In this document: positions 21,710-32,123 of the stretch, one piece after another
How positions within the stretch are numbered: position 1 is the first letter of the stretch
How the letters are laid out: every line of letters begins with the position of its first letter
Origin: Hibiscus mutabilis
Taxonomy: Eukaryota > Streptophyta > Magnoliopsida > Malvales > Malvaceae
Length of the DNA stretch: 64,000 bases
Assembly (NCBI GenBank): GCA_019671005.1
Contig: CM033738.1
Span: forward strand, 16,952,202 to 17,016,201
Direction: 5' to 3'
Translations under genes and position numbers: made by a program
Notes under the pieces: generated by a model
What the model was told of the DNA's origin: nothing
What the model saw: only the letters and a program-made list of their open reading frames with translations
Database searches by the model: none

Positions 21710-23097
21710 CAAAGAAGAAAGACACATCCACCATGGTAATGCAAAAGGGAGTAGCTGGGAGCACATTGGCCCAACTCTTTTTGGGTAATATTGTCACCCG
21801 ATGGAGGGTACAGATGGACTATAAGAAGTATCGGAAACGACTCTCCTCAAGTTTTCTCAGATATGCAGTAACATTAGAAGTGGTCAACTTAGGAGATGCA
21901 TGAGCATGCTCTCCTTTCAATATTTTCTTTTTCTTTTTCTTTTTCTTTTTATTTTCATTTTTATTTTTAGGAGATATTTTATTTTTCTTCATTATCTTTA
22001 GTTTTCAGGTTTTCTTTGTTTTCTTTTTCACAACAAGACTCACAACTACTATGCTAAGGAAATTCACTGCCGACTACTTGCCACAAAGAACCACACAACA
22101 AACCGGTGATGCCTGGCAACAACAATGGCTTCGGCAACTACTGATGCACATGCAAGTAAACCTGCATCGGCAAACATGGATCAAATCAAGGCAATGCTAT
22201 TCACGCGGTACCAGCCACAAGCATTCAACCACTGACCGGAAATTGAATCAAGCAAACGACACGAAGGAAACTCATCACTCGAGGTGACGACCTCTCTGAC
22301 TAACTCATTTCATTTAGTTTCTTTTAAATTTTGTTTCACTTTTACGTGCATTGAGGACAATGCTTCTCTCGAGTTTGGGGGTGTTGGTTTCTAGTTAGTT
22401 TCATGTTTAGTTGCATTCATCTTTAGCAATCACATATAGGTTGCATATGTTACTTGCCATGCCTTTAATTGGATTTAATTGCTTAAGACTTGTTGAATAT
22501 CCAATGATGAATTTTTGCCACTGCACTTAATTGAAATAACCTTTAATTTTAGGATTGCATGAAAAGAACTTAGAATTTTACTATGATGCTGATTTTTTTT
22601 TACATGGTTGTGGCTTGTTGATTGAAAGAAACTTAGTGAACTTAGGTTGCTTAAAATTTGGGTAAATTTAAAATTGAAAATTAAAAGTTAATTTCTTGCT
22701 AGAGGTGCCCAAAAACTGGCTCTAGTAGTAAATGCACTTTCTTGCTAGAGGTGCCCGAAACTGGCTCTAATAGTTAATGCACATTAAAGAATCGCTAGAG
22801 GTGCCCGAAATTGGCTCTAGTGAAAATAAAAATAAATGCCCCGATAATTAAATTAATAAAAGCCTGTAGATCACATAGAATCTTGAAAATCAACTTGTTC
22901 ACAACTAAGCACACACATTGTCACGAGCACTATAGTTTGGTTCCGGGTAATTTTTGTGCTATCCGAAAAATTAAAAGGTGATCATACTTTGTGACACGGT
23001 TCCGAGGTTTGAATTCAAGTTTGAAGCATGTCTTTGATGATTAAAGTATTGGCAGGTAATTGTTAGTTTGCATTGCTTGAGGACAAGCAATAGTTCG
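21710..23097 (+). other. Nested element, 3' internal non-coding region
   Basis: No convincing gene. Contains a pyrimidine tract of ttttc units (21925-21990) and scattered tggcaac/tcggcaac words (22080-22140). Three copies of the phrase gctagaggtgcccgaaa plus tggctctag start at about 22698, 22744 and 22794, with 46-50 bp spacing. Such non-coding filler is typical of LARD elements. Confidence 0.75.
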
Positions 23098-23109
23098 AGT
23101 TTGGGGGCG
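23098..23109 (+). other. Polypurine tract of the nested element
   Basis: agtttgggggcg directly before the 3' LTR TGATAAGTG. Confidence 0.75.
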
Positions 23110-24620
23110 TGATAAGTGTTCAAAAGTACTATTTTTATTACCCTTTTACTCATATTATTGTTAGACTTAAGCTCATAATAGTTGCATAATTAGTCATTCA
23201 TGCATTAATTCATGTTTCTTTCCACCGTTGAGCTTGATTACATAACTTGGTGATTTTTGTGGAAAAAGATGCTGCTTTGGTGTGTTTTTGTGTGTGTATG
23301 TGCAGGATCACTTGCCAAAGCAATGCCGAGCTAGTTGTCAGGGCAATGCATGAAGGATATGCCGAGCTAGTTGCCAGGGCAATGCATGAAGGAGACGCCG
23401 AGCCAGTTGCCATGGCAATTGTCGACAAAGAGAAGATGCAATAGGGATGTCAAAATTGATGACTAGACAAGCCCAAGATGACGTGGAGCAAAGCCCAAAC
23501 CTAAAGGAATTTGATTTCCATGCAGAGATTAAAGAAGAATTAAATTCCAAGAAGATAGGAGAAGTTCTAGTAGGAATACAATTATAATAAAGAATTATAT
23601 TCTTTAAAGATAATTTAATTCCAACTCAAACTCCTCCTCATAGAAGGACTTTGGCCTAGCCCTATAAATAGCAAGGAGATTTCGACAATCCAGGGGGGAG
23701 AAAAAAAAGAGAGAAATTTCGACAAGAGAGCATTAGGGGAAATTTCGACTTCTTCTTCTTCTTTGCTTCCATTAGATTCATGGTTTGGGAATTATTCTTT
23801 GTATATCTTTTGAACCCAACCATGAACTAACTTGATCGGTTGGGGTTATTGTGTTTTGTTGTTGTGAGAAACAATTGGATTTTGTTTAGGTAATAAGAGT
23901 TTGCACTTTTCTATTCAAGGTTTACTCATTCTTGGCTTTTATTCTTGTTTGCGAGTGAATTGGGAGAGGATCTCGTAACTTCATCTATTTATCTAATATC
24001 GGGAGAGTTAGATTCAAGAAAGGAATGAGTATGGTCTTTATTCAATCTATTGATGATGAAGATTAATCCGGCTTAGGAATAAGTTAAGGATTTCAACGGC
24101 TAAGAGGAGCGCAAGATTGGTTGTTGTTCACCCTTGATTCACGCAGGGATGTATTATCAAGGCATGCACAAGTAGCTAGAGTTTCGACTTAGGGATAAGA
24201 AGAAACCATTGAAGAATGCTCTGTCGAACCTTGAAGTTGCTGCCCAGACGCCCAAGTAGTTGCCCAGGCAACCATCGATTAGTTGCCAAGGCAACCCCGT
24301 TGTGCAAGTTGCCACGACAACTGAGTTGCCCGTGCACTCTTTTACCAAAACGATCCAATCGGCTATCACACCTCAACTCACGATAACCTGGCCTATCTCT
24401 CTCTTTTTCTCTCATATTTTCTTTTACTTTATTGATTTCTAGTTTAGTTATTAGTTAAACTCCTATAATCCTTTAATTGTGTTTTTACTTTTCACAGTGC
24501 AGTAACTTAAGCAAAGTGGCCCAAACCAATCCCTGTGGAGACGATACTCGATACTCATATCACTTTATTACTTGCGACGTGTATACTTGCACAATTGCGT
24601 AGCACTTATCACACGCAACA
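23110..24620 (+). mobile_element. Nested element, 3' LTR (1511 bp)
   Basis: About 99% like the 5' LTR by eye. The 15-bp length difference is explained by a 3-bp ttc loss and a 12-bp loss (aactagttgccc) next to a palindrome near 24258. Ends acgcaaca, then TSD ATACA. Confidence 0.92.
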
Positions 24621-24625
24621 ATACA

Positions 24626-25080
24626 CATACATGACATGATTCACATACATAACATGATTCATATACATGACATGGTTCATATACGTAGCATGATTCATAT
24701 TCATGGCATGATCCATTTATATAACATGATTCTTATACGTGGCATATTTCATTTGTATGACATGATTTTCATACGAAACATGATTCATATACGTGTCTTC
24801 ATTCATATACATAACATGATATGTGTACATGGCATAATTCATATACACATCATAATTTATATAAGTAACATAATTGTATACGTGGCATGATTCATATGCA
24901 TAGCACATTTCTTATATATGTGACATACCTTGTATACTTGACATAATTCATGTACATGTCATGATTCATATACGTGGCATGATTCGTATACTTGACATAT
25001 TTCATATACATAGCATGGTTCATATTCATGACATGTTTCATATACGTAACATGATTCATATACGTGACATGATTCTTTTA
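24626..25080. repeat. 18-bp minisatellite in Gypsy A's 5' LTR
   Basis: Degenerate tandem array with unit near catgattcatatacatga. About 25 copies, starting before the nested insertion (from ~18705). Because 18 is a multiple of 3 the array stays open on both strands and spells MIHIHN-like or YESCHV-like repeats; I do not regard these as genes. Confidence 0.88.
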
Positions 25081-27887
25081 TCATTGTCCAAGGTACGCTA
25101 TATGAGATCGAGGTACGTGAGTCGTCTTGAAATGACACCGTAGTGTCAAACGTGAACGTGAAGATGAGTACACACTTGGGACGCTCTTTGCTCGCCATAA
25201 ACATGAAGCACCTCGACGGTGCACTCGGGCACAGTGGGCGTGGATCCCCAGGGTGCACACCAAGGGTGCAGGTCCCCAAGGTGTATGTGACACAATCATT
25301 TGTCACAATATCTGTTTGGTAACATGAACATAATAGTGCAGCTGCTAAAGACTCTATGGCATGCCAATATACCATGGACTATCATACACAATACTTGGGC
25401 ATTTCTTTTATCATAAATCAATCATATAAATAAACATTTCTTGTTTCATGCTTCATCATAAATGTTCATATAAACATAGATCATCATACAAATAACATTT
25501 CATGTATCATGTAATCATATAACATCTGTATCATGTATTATCTTGTTATTAATATCCATATTCCATGTATAGACATGCATTGCCATTATGCAGAATAAAT
25601 TTTTTACCTCATATTCTACATGAAGTTTGCAACAAGTCAGGTCTCGTACAAATAATGTAGTATCATTTTAATTTAAGGTCGACTATTCGCAAGTCTTCCT
25701 AATTTCATTTTAAAACATATAAATGCACTCACCTGGGCCTTGAATAGTATGCCTCACTAAGCTTACTTGAGGTTCTTATCTTTCTTTTTATCACTGGTTC
25801 TCCTTCAATCTCTTTTAGAACAATAACTGTATAAGGCCAATCAAGCATATTCATCATTTTTCTTGCGATAAATTTAAATCTAACATTGCTATCTTGATTC
25901 TTAAACATAACTATTAGAATATAAATTTTTTCTAAAAATTTTCACAATACTTTACATCATTGCCGAAATGGTCCCTAGGTCTTTAGTGACCATTTTGAAC
26001 ATTAAACAATTGTTCAAGCCTAATTTGAACAATATCAAAAATTAACCACTCATTTTGGACTATTACCTTTTTAGTCTTCAAACTATATAAAAGTAACATT
26101 TTAGTCACTATTCCACTTTTGTACATAAATTCATGTACAATTAACCATTTATATATTTCTAACATCCTTAGAAATTTTCCTTCAACTTTCAACTTTATTC
26201 AACTTGGTCCTTCACTAAATTCTTTATTTTCTAAAAGGTCCTTAAATTTTCCTTTCTTGTCATTTCGACCCCTTTATTTTCATAACATACTCAAATCTTC
26301 AATTCTATCAATTTTCCATAAATTCAAGACCAATCCCTAATTTTTCCTAAATTGCCAAATTGGTCATTCATCTTTCAAATTTTTTTATTTTGATCCCTAA
26401 TCATCAATTCAAGCCATTTTAATCACAACTCATCCATTCCAATGTAAAAATAAAATTTCAACATTAGGGTTTATAACTTTCAACATGAAATTAACTTGAT
26501 TTCAAGTTTGTTTTTATCAAAACTAAGCTTAATTCATCATCTACTACATCAATACTTACAAAATTCCATGAAACCCTAATTTCTCTCTCTTCAATACCTA
26601 ACTTAAAATTCATAATTCCATGCAATTTTACTATCAAAATATAGAGAATGGAGAGTAGATTGCTTTACCTTAAACAACTTTACTTGAATTCTTGATCAAA
26701 AACCTTGAAAATGGACTTGGAAAATTTTTGGTATTTTCCCTCTTTTCTTCTTACTATTCGAACAGCCCTTATATGAACAAAATGATATTTTGTACATCTT
26801 TTAAATAAATCCAAATGATTAAAAATAAAATGAATTTTTAATTCATTTTACATAGTGAAATTACTATTTTGCCCTTTAATTCAATGGCCAAGATTCAATC
26901 TCATCAAAAATATATGGCTAAGATCAAATCCATGTGTTTTTCACCTTTCAAAATTTCCCTCAATGTTTCAAAATATTTCAAAAATGCCATCCATGGCAAA
27001 TGTCCAATTTGCCCTTCAACTAGACTTTATTTACAACAAGACTTAAAAATTGTCATTCCATTAAAATTGAACCAAAATGGTTCCAATCCAACCGTCCATG
27101 TCCCAAAATATCCTAGATTTTTATTTATGGCATTTATTTGATCCAAATATTCGAATTTCACTCAATACGATTTCCAAATTTTCTTTCTTTGAGCTTTATA
27201 ACCACTCCATCATATTCTAACTAAATCTAGTTAGAATCCCACCAAAATTTATAAAATATTCATATAATAAGATTTTGTGAATTTTCCATAACTTTTGGAG
27301 CTGTCTTTAAAATTTCAATTCGATCCGATATATTGATATCCATAAAATACTTCTACTGCGATTTTACCTTTTCCGAGCTATTGGATTTATTCCGAAAATT
27401 CTATATTTCCATATTCGGGAAATAAACAATTATCTCATAAAACTTTCTTTTTCCAATGACTTAGACTGAATTTTCCTAACTCAATCTATTATTTCAATAA
27501 TTATCGAAAATCTTCATACAGTAAAATTTCTCTTAGAATTCCTTTATCGATAATCCATACGAATTTCTCTACTCTTACTCAGTCCAACATATCGATCAAA
27601 AACACTCTCATGGGACCTTCCCGAAGGTCACCCATCCTAACATTTCCTAGCCTGAGCACGCTTAACAATTTTATTCGATCCAAATTCAAATAATATAAGC
27701 CTCGTATGAAAAATCTGGGTAACACGAAAATGCCACTCTTAGGGTGAGCTATTCATTTACGGGGTTATCTTACACATTTTTTAAAAATTACACTTTGGTC
27801 CCTAAACTTTTCCAAAATTCACACTTTAACCCCCTAAACTTTCAAAAGTTACATTTTAGTCACTAGTCCAAAAATCGGGATATTACA
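24626..27887 (-). mobile_element. Gypsy A 5' LTR, right part
   Basis: LTR sequence unique to this copy until 27680, then matching the 3' LTR. Contains a GC-richer block (25100-25300) and the minus-strand motif aggtgagtgcat (25723-25734) shared with Gypsy B. Near 27600-27680 the minus-strand text gggtgaccttcgggaaggt resembles Gypsy B's LTR start region (gggtgacctctgggaaggtt), so the two families are related. The stretch 26100-27150 is AT-rich with no gene. Confidence 0.82.
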
Positions 27888-27892
27888 TTTAT

Positions 27893-28874
27893 CCTAGGAG
27901 ATTTAAGTTCAAGCAGATTTGTCCTCAAAGTGTGTATGCGCTATCAAAGGATTAAAGGAAAAAAATTAATATATACTACTTTGTAATCACCTTAAGACTA
28001 TTAAAAAATAATCGTAGATTCAATATAATATTTTTTGACTTAACCACTGGTATCCAACTCATTGATCGACCGAACATTACAAGATTCAATCTAATGTTGA
28101 TAGCATATAATAATTTTGTTTTCTTTCAATTCTAAAATTATTTTAATTATTTATTTCTAGTTGATTATATTTAATCATATTAAAAATTATATTTTAATTT
28201 AATCATAATTAATTTAATCATAACAGAATATATTATTAATATTCTAATTATAATATTTCTTTATTATTGTATATATATTGAAATGTAAATTTTTATATAT
28301 TATTTTTGGTTTTTTAGATTTTTTAAAATATATATATATTTGTATAATGAATATCAGATTAAACGAATGTGTAAATATTAAAGTTCAATTTATTAAATAT
28401 ATTAGAATCAATACCAAATTAAAAATATATAAATATTTATGGATAAACTTATAGCTAATCAATCAAAAGTAAGATAAATTAATTGAAAAATAAACGTCAT
28501 AATCACATAAAATTAAAAGAACTAAGTTATTTCGTTTACTTTAAAAGAGCTTAATTTATTTTTAACATTGAAAGTAGCGACGGTCGAAGAATTTTGTGTC
28601 ATATGTAAAAATTGTTAGGGAATTATATCCCGAGTTTAGTAGTGATAAATTATAAAGTTTTAAGGGATGTAAACTTAGATTATCTATAAAAAATATAAAA
28701 ATTATAAAAATATATAAAAATTATATGTGAGTTTAAAATTTTTAAAAGGTGCGACTACCCCTCCAACACCGCTGAGTCTATCCACAATCGAAAGATACTT
28801 CAAAGGTTTTTACTATAAAATTATTCAGATAATTTATTCCACCGACTTCTTGTTTTATAGTTAAAGTTCAGCAA
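27893..28874. other. AT-rich intergenic stretch, nothing recognised
   Basis: Very AT-rich. No frames, terminal repeats or transposon motifs seen. Confidence 0.5.
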
Positions 28875-29537
28875 CAGGGATGACAACGAGGCGGGGCAGA
28901 TTTTTGGCAGTCCTGAACCCGCTCTGATCTATAAATTTCTAAACCCGACCCTGTCCCGCTCCAGATTAAATATTAATTTACTCGCCCCGTCCCGCCTCGA
29001 TGTAGTAACTCTTAAACTCGATCCCGACCCGACCCGAAATATTTAAAAAAATTATAATCTTCGCCGACAATAAGACTTAAATCCGGTGAATCCATCATCT
29101 CGACCACAAATATATAGTTTCAAAGGACTTTAAACCTATATAAAATAAAACTAATTTTAATTACACACATGAAAAATTACATATTTTAAAATATAAACTT
29201 GAACCATTGACCGTTAGAATTGAATATGTTAAAATTTGAACAACATCTAAAAAAATTACGATAAGCAAAAAAAAACAAATAAAGTTAGCTTAACAACCAT
29301 AAAAGTGTTTATATATATATTTTTATTTTTGTAAATATAATAAAAAGTTATATATTTATTTGAATATATACCGGGGGAAGCGGAAATTTTCTAGCATATA
29401 CCTGAACCTACCTTGCCCCGACTTGACAATTTAAAAAACTCGTCCCCTCTCGATCCGCAAATTTAAGACTAAAAATTCGAACGGATCATATCAGGGCACA
29501 TGAGTCGAGTCGGAGACCGGTAATTTTACAACCCCTA
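28875..29537. mobile_element. Putative hAT-type MITE
   Basis: Left end CAGGGATGACAACGAGGCGG. Right end, read inward on the other strand, TAGGGGTTGTAAAATTACCG. Both subterminal regions are rich in cccgacccg/gcggggc words while the middle is AT-rich, a layout known for plant hAT MITEs. Flanks agcaaca and aacaaca give a weak 7-bp TSD (6 of 7). Non-coding. Confidence 0.65.
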
Positions 29538-30307
29538 ACAACACGTTTCTTTAAAAACAAAAGTTCAGCAACACGTTTTTGCAGCCGAAGCAAGACGTTC
29601 TTTTTTAGATAGGAGTGGCCATCGATAGGTTAAATTGTGTCCGCAGGTTAAAAATATCCCACTTAAATTATTGAAAATAAAAAAGAATTATATATTTTTT
29701 AGAAAATTTTTTTAATATACATGCCGTGTACCTTTCAGTTTTATGGGTTAGGATTTTAGTTTACGATTTAAAGTTTAGGGGTTTAGGTTGTAAGATTTAG
29801 AATGTAAGGTTAGTGTTTTGAATTTAGAGTATATGGTTTAAGGTTTAGGGTTTATTTTTTTAGGGTTAGAATTAGGAATTTAAAATTTAAATTTTATATT
29901 GTAAGTATGTAAGCTTGTGTAAAATTAGTTTAACACGACATCTGTATCAAAATTTTACCATTTTTTATAATAATTTGTTTAGAGGAAATAAATTAAGTAT
30001 ATTTGGAGAAGGTAAATATTGTCAAATTCATCAACAAACCACAGTCGACTTGTTTTGTGCTATCACTGTTTCATCGTACATGTTTAATCTTAAAGTTTAT
30101 GGTTGTCCCACGAATGTGTGTTGCATCCATCACCTCCTTATTTAGCTCCGAATTGCACTTCACATATTATTTATAATATTTTCAATCTTTTAAGGGAAAA
30201 TAAATTTGTAAACATAATTATTAAAAATAGGTTTTATTAGTATAATGCAATTTTATATTTTTACCTTATATATAAACTATTAAGGTAAAAAATGATAATT
30301 TCATATA
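29538..30307. other. Intergenic stretch with telomere-like degenerate repeats
   Basis: 29741-29878 is full of words such as ggtttagggttta and tttaggg without a strict 7-bp period. A 76-codon frame at 29915-30145 has no recognisable content and I do not call it a gene. Confidence 0.45.
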
Positions 30308-30315
30308 TCAAGCAT

Positions 30316-30553
30316 TGAGGTGGGTATTAATCGAGTCGAGTAAAAAAATCGAGTTAGTCGAGTAGAAGAGTCATATTTCATAACTCAAACTTTATTTGAA
30401 ATTTCTTCGAGCCGAGTTGAGTTGTTCGAGTTTTTGTTCAAATTTAATTGTAAACATTTATAATGTTATGGTACTAATTAGTTCCAATTTAAACGATTTT
30501 CAATAATCATATACAATACAAATATATATATTCCTTCATATTTTTTATATGTG

Positions 30554-30584
<31 letters not shown>

Positions 30585-30835
30585 TGTATGTATGTATGTA
30601 TGTATGTATGTATGTATGTATGTATCGGGCATAATTGAGAAACTCGACTCGAACTTGAAAACTAATAATTAAAAATTTTGAGTTATTCGAGTTTCCATTT
30701 TATAACTCAAACTTTATTTGAATTTTTTGAGTTGAGTCAATTTTAAGAAATTAAGAGTCGATTCAAATACTTTCGCATTGAATCGAGTCGAATAATTTAG
30801 TTTTTTCTATTCGAGTCGAGTTTTGTCCACCCCTA
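30316..30835. mobile_element. hAT-type MITE with an internal microsatellite
   Basis: Ends TGAGGTGGG... and ...CCACCCCTA with subterminal atcgagtcgag / ctcgactcgaat inverted repeats. The 8-bp TSD is tcaagcat (30308-30315) and tcaagtat (30836-30843), one mismatch. Contains the TATG array. Non-coding. Confidence 0.82.
30555..30625. repeat. (TATG)n microsatellite
   Basis: About 71 bp of uninterrupted tatg units, nearly 18 copies, inside the MITE at 30316-30835. Confidence 0.95.
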
Positions 30836-30843
30836 TCAAGTAT

Positions 30844-32123
30844 GGTGAAGTATTGCAAACAATTAATCTTTTTCACCTCTTCTTCATCTGTTGCCCATTT
30901 GTACCCATTACTATGGATGAGTCTAAAGATCAATAAGTTAGTATATGACTAATAAACGGACGGATGTTAGAGCCATTAGATGAGAAAACTTTTGATTTTG
31001 ACCGTTAAATTTAGACTCTAAAAAAAGGGAAACGGGAAGAGGTTATTGTTGATAAGTTTCAGAACTTAGTAAGTTTGTATCGCAACTTATGGGGATAACA
31101 TTCGTGGTGAAACATCAAATGTTAAAATAACACATAAGTTTTAGAACTCTGTGATATGTACTGGAATCGATAGTTAAAAGTATAAATCAAAATTGCTAGT
31201 AAAGTTTGCGACAATTAACGTTGGCAGAAGATGTCTCAAAATTTGATATCGAGTACTGAAACTCTCATATGTGAAAGTAACATTTTAGGGTTAATGCGTA
31301 ATAGTATATGTTTTTATCCTAATATCAGAACTTTTGTACATGTTTCGTAACCCTTAGAAAATGTGTAAACTGGAAATGTTTAAATTCCTTTAACAATACT
31401 TGTTTGTTTAGTATGTTTTGGAACTTAATTATTTGTACCAAAACCTGGGGCATATATGTTGGATATATAAAATTAGACATAGAAACCGTAAAAGTGAAGG
31501 GAGTAGATAACGTATTAGGTCGAATCGCTAAGTATCGGAGTTCATGAATATGTTTCGCAACCTAAAGTAAAAGATTATAATAATTTCGGTTTAACGATTC
31601 ATATTTCCAGTTTTTTTGTAGGTCTCACAACGTACTTAGTCATTCGCTACTCGTAGCGATTAAAGCCCTCTGACTTCTTAGAATTGAGAATCGAACTATT
31701 ATTTGTTTAATAAAATTTTAGGGTTAGAACTCATTTCCCCATTGAAAATCTAAAGAATCCTCTGAATTTGGGAAAAATGTTTCAGTCAGTGTGAAGGATC
31801 GAAACCTCAGTGTAGGTTTGCAACTGAACCTGTGCAATTGTCTCCATTGCGAAGGTAACAAGCAAAACCCTAAGTTTGTTTGTTTATTTGAGAAATACTT
31901 GAAATCTAGGGTTTGTGTTATAGAATTTTGGTATGGAATTGCATTTCTTGTTGGAGGAAATTTGTTGAAACTGAATATTTTGTCTTGTTTCGTTTTCTTG
32001 AAATGTTATCCTTTCCATCTCTTTGAACCTAAAAGGTTAGATTTGTTTGTAATGAGGCCGAGTTTATTTATGAGTGTGTTGGTTTGTTTTTGCATGGATT
32101 CATGTGAAGATTTAATTCTTAGG
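30844..32123. other. Region upstream of the Ulp1-like pseudogene
   Basis: AT-rich, with recurring words such as catatgtttcgcaacc. A frame from 31791 runs into the gene but its first 110 codons look like translated non-coding DNA. May include 5' UTR or promoter; no clear TATA box chosen. Confidence 0.4.

Larger units (their letters stand above)
18746..24620 (+). mobile_element. Young non-autonomous LTR retrotransposon (LARD/TR-GAG-like), nested in Gypsy A's LTR
   Basis: 5875 bp with LTRs 18746-20271 and 23110-24620 and a perfect 5-bp TSD ATACA (18741-18745 and 24621-24625). It has a tRNA-Asp PBS, a PPT agtttgggggcg and one gag-like ORF, but no protease, RT or integrase. It must use proteins from an autonomous partner, most likely an Athila/Tat-type gypsy element given the PBS. 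LTRs differ by roughly 13 substitutions and two indels (3 and 12 bp) by eye, so it is the youngest LTR insertion here. A TTGCC-NN-GGCAA palindrome recurs throughout. Confidence 0.9.
14312..27887 (-). mobile_element. Gypsy A: Ty3/gypsy chromovirus-type element, minus strand, hosting a nested element
   Basis: Begins TGTAACACCC and ends GGGATATTACA, with a perfect 5-bp TSD TTTAT (14307-14311 and 27888-27892). The PPT is at the left and a tRNA-iMet PBS at the right, so it runs on the minus strand. The 5' LTR (17948-27887) is split by the element at 18746-24620. The 3' LTR (14312-14907) lost about 3.46 kb internally. Without the nested insertion the element is about 7.7 kb. Large LTRs, the iMet primer and a chromovirus-like pol suggest the Tekay/Del group. 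Confidence 0.88.

Noticed and set aside
24636..24890. Frame rich in His, Met and Ile (MIHIHN repeats)
   Set aside because: It is a reading of the 18-bp minisatellite; the opposite strand and the following units give similar repeat frames.
24959..25375. 138-codon minus-strand frame
   Set aside because: It runs from the GC-richer LTR block into the minisatellite and shows no domain; it lies inside Gypsy A's LTR.
29915..30145. 76-codon frame
   Set aside because: No motif, no neighbours and unremarkable composition; chance open frame in AT-rich DNA.
31791..32123. Upstream extension of the Ulp1-like frame
   Set aside because: Hydrophobic, Cys/Phe-rich text without similarity to the family; the Met at 32124 is a better start.
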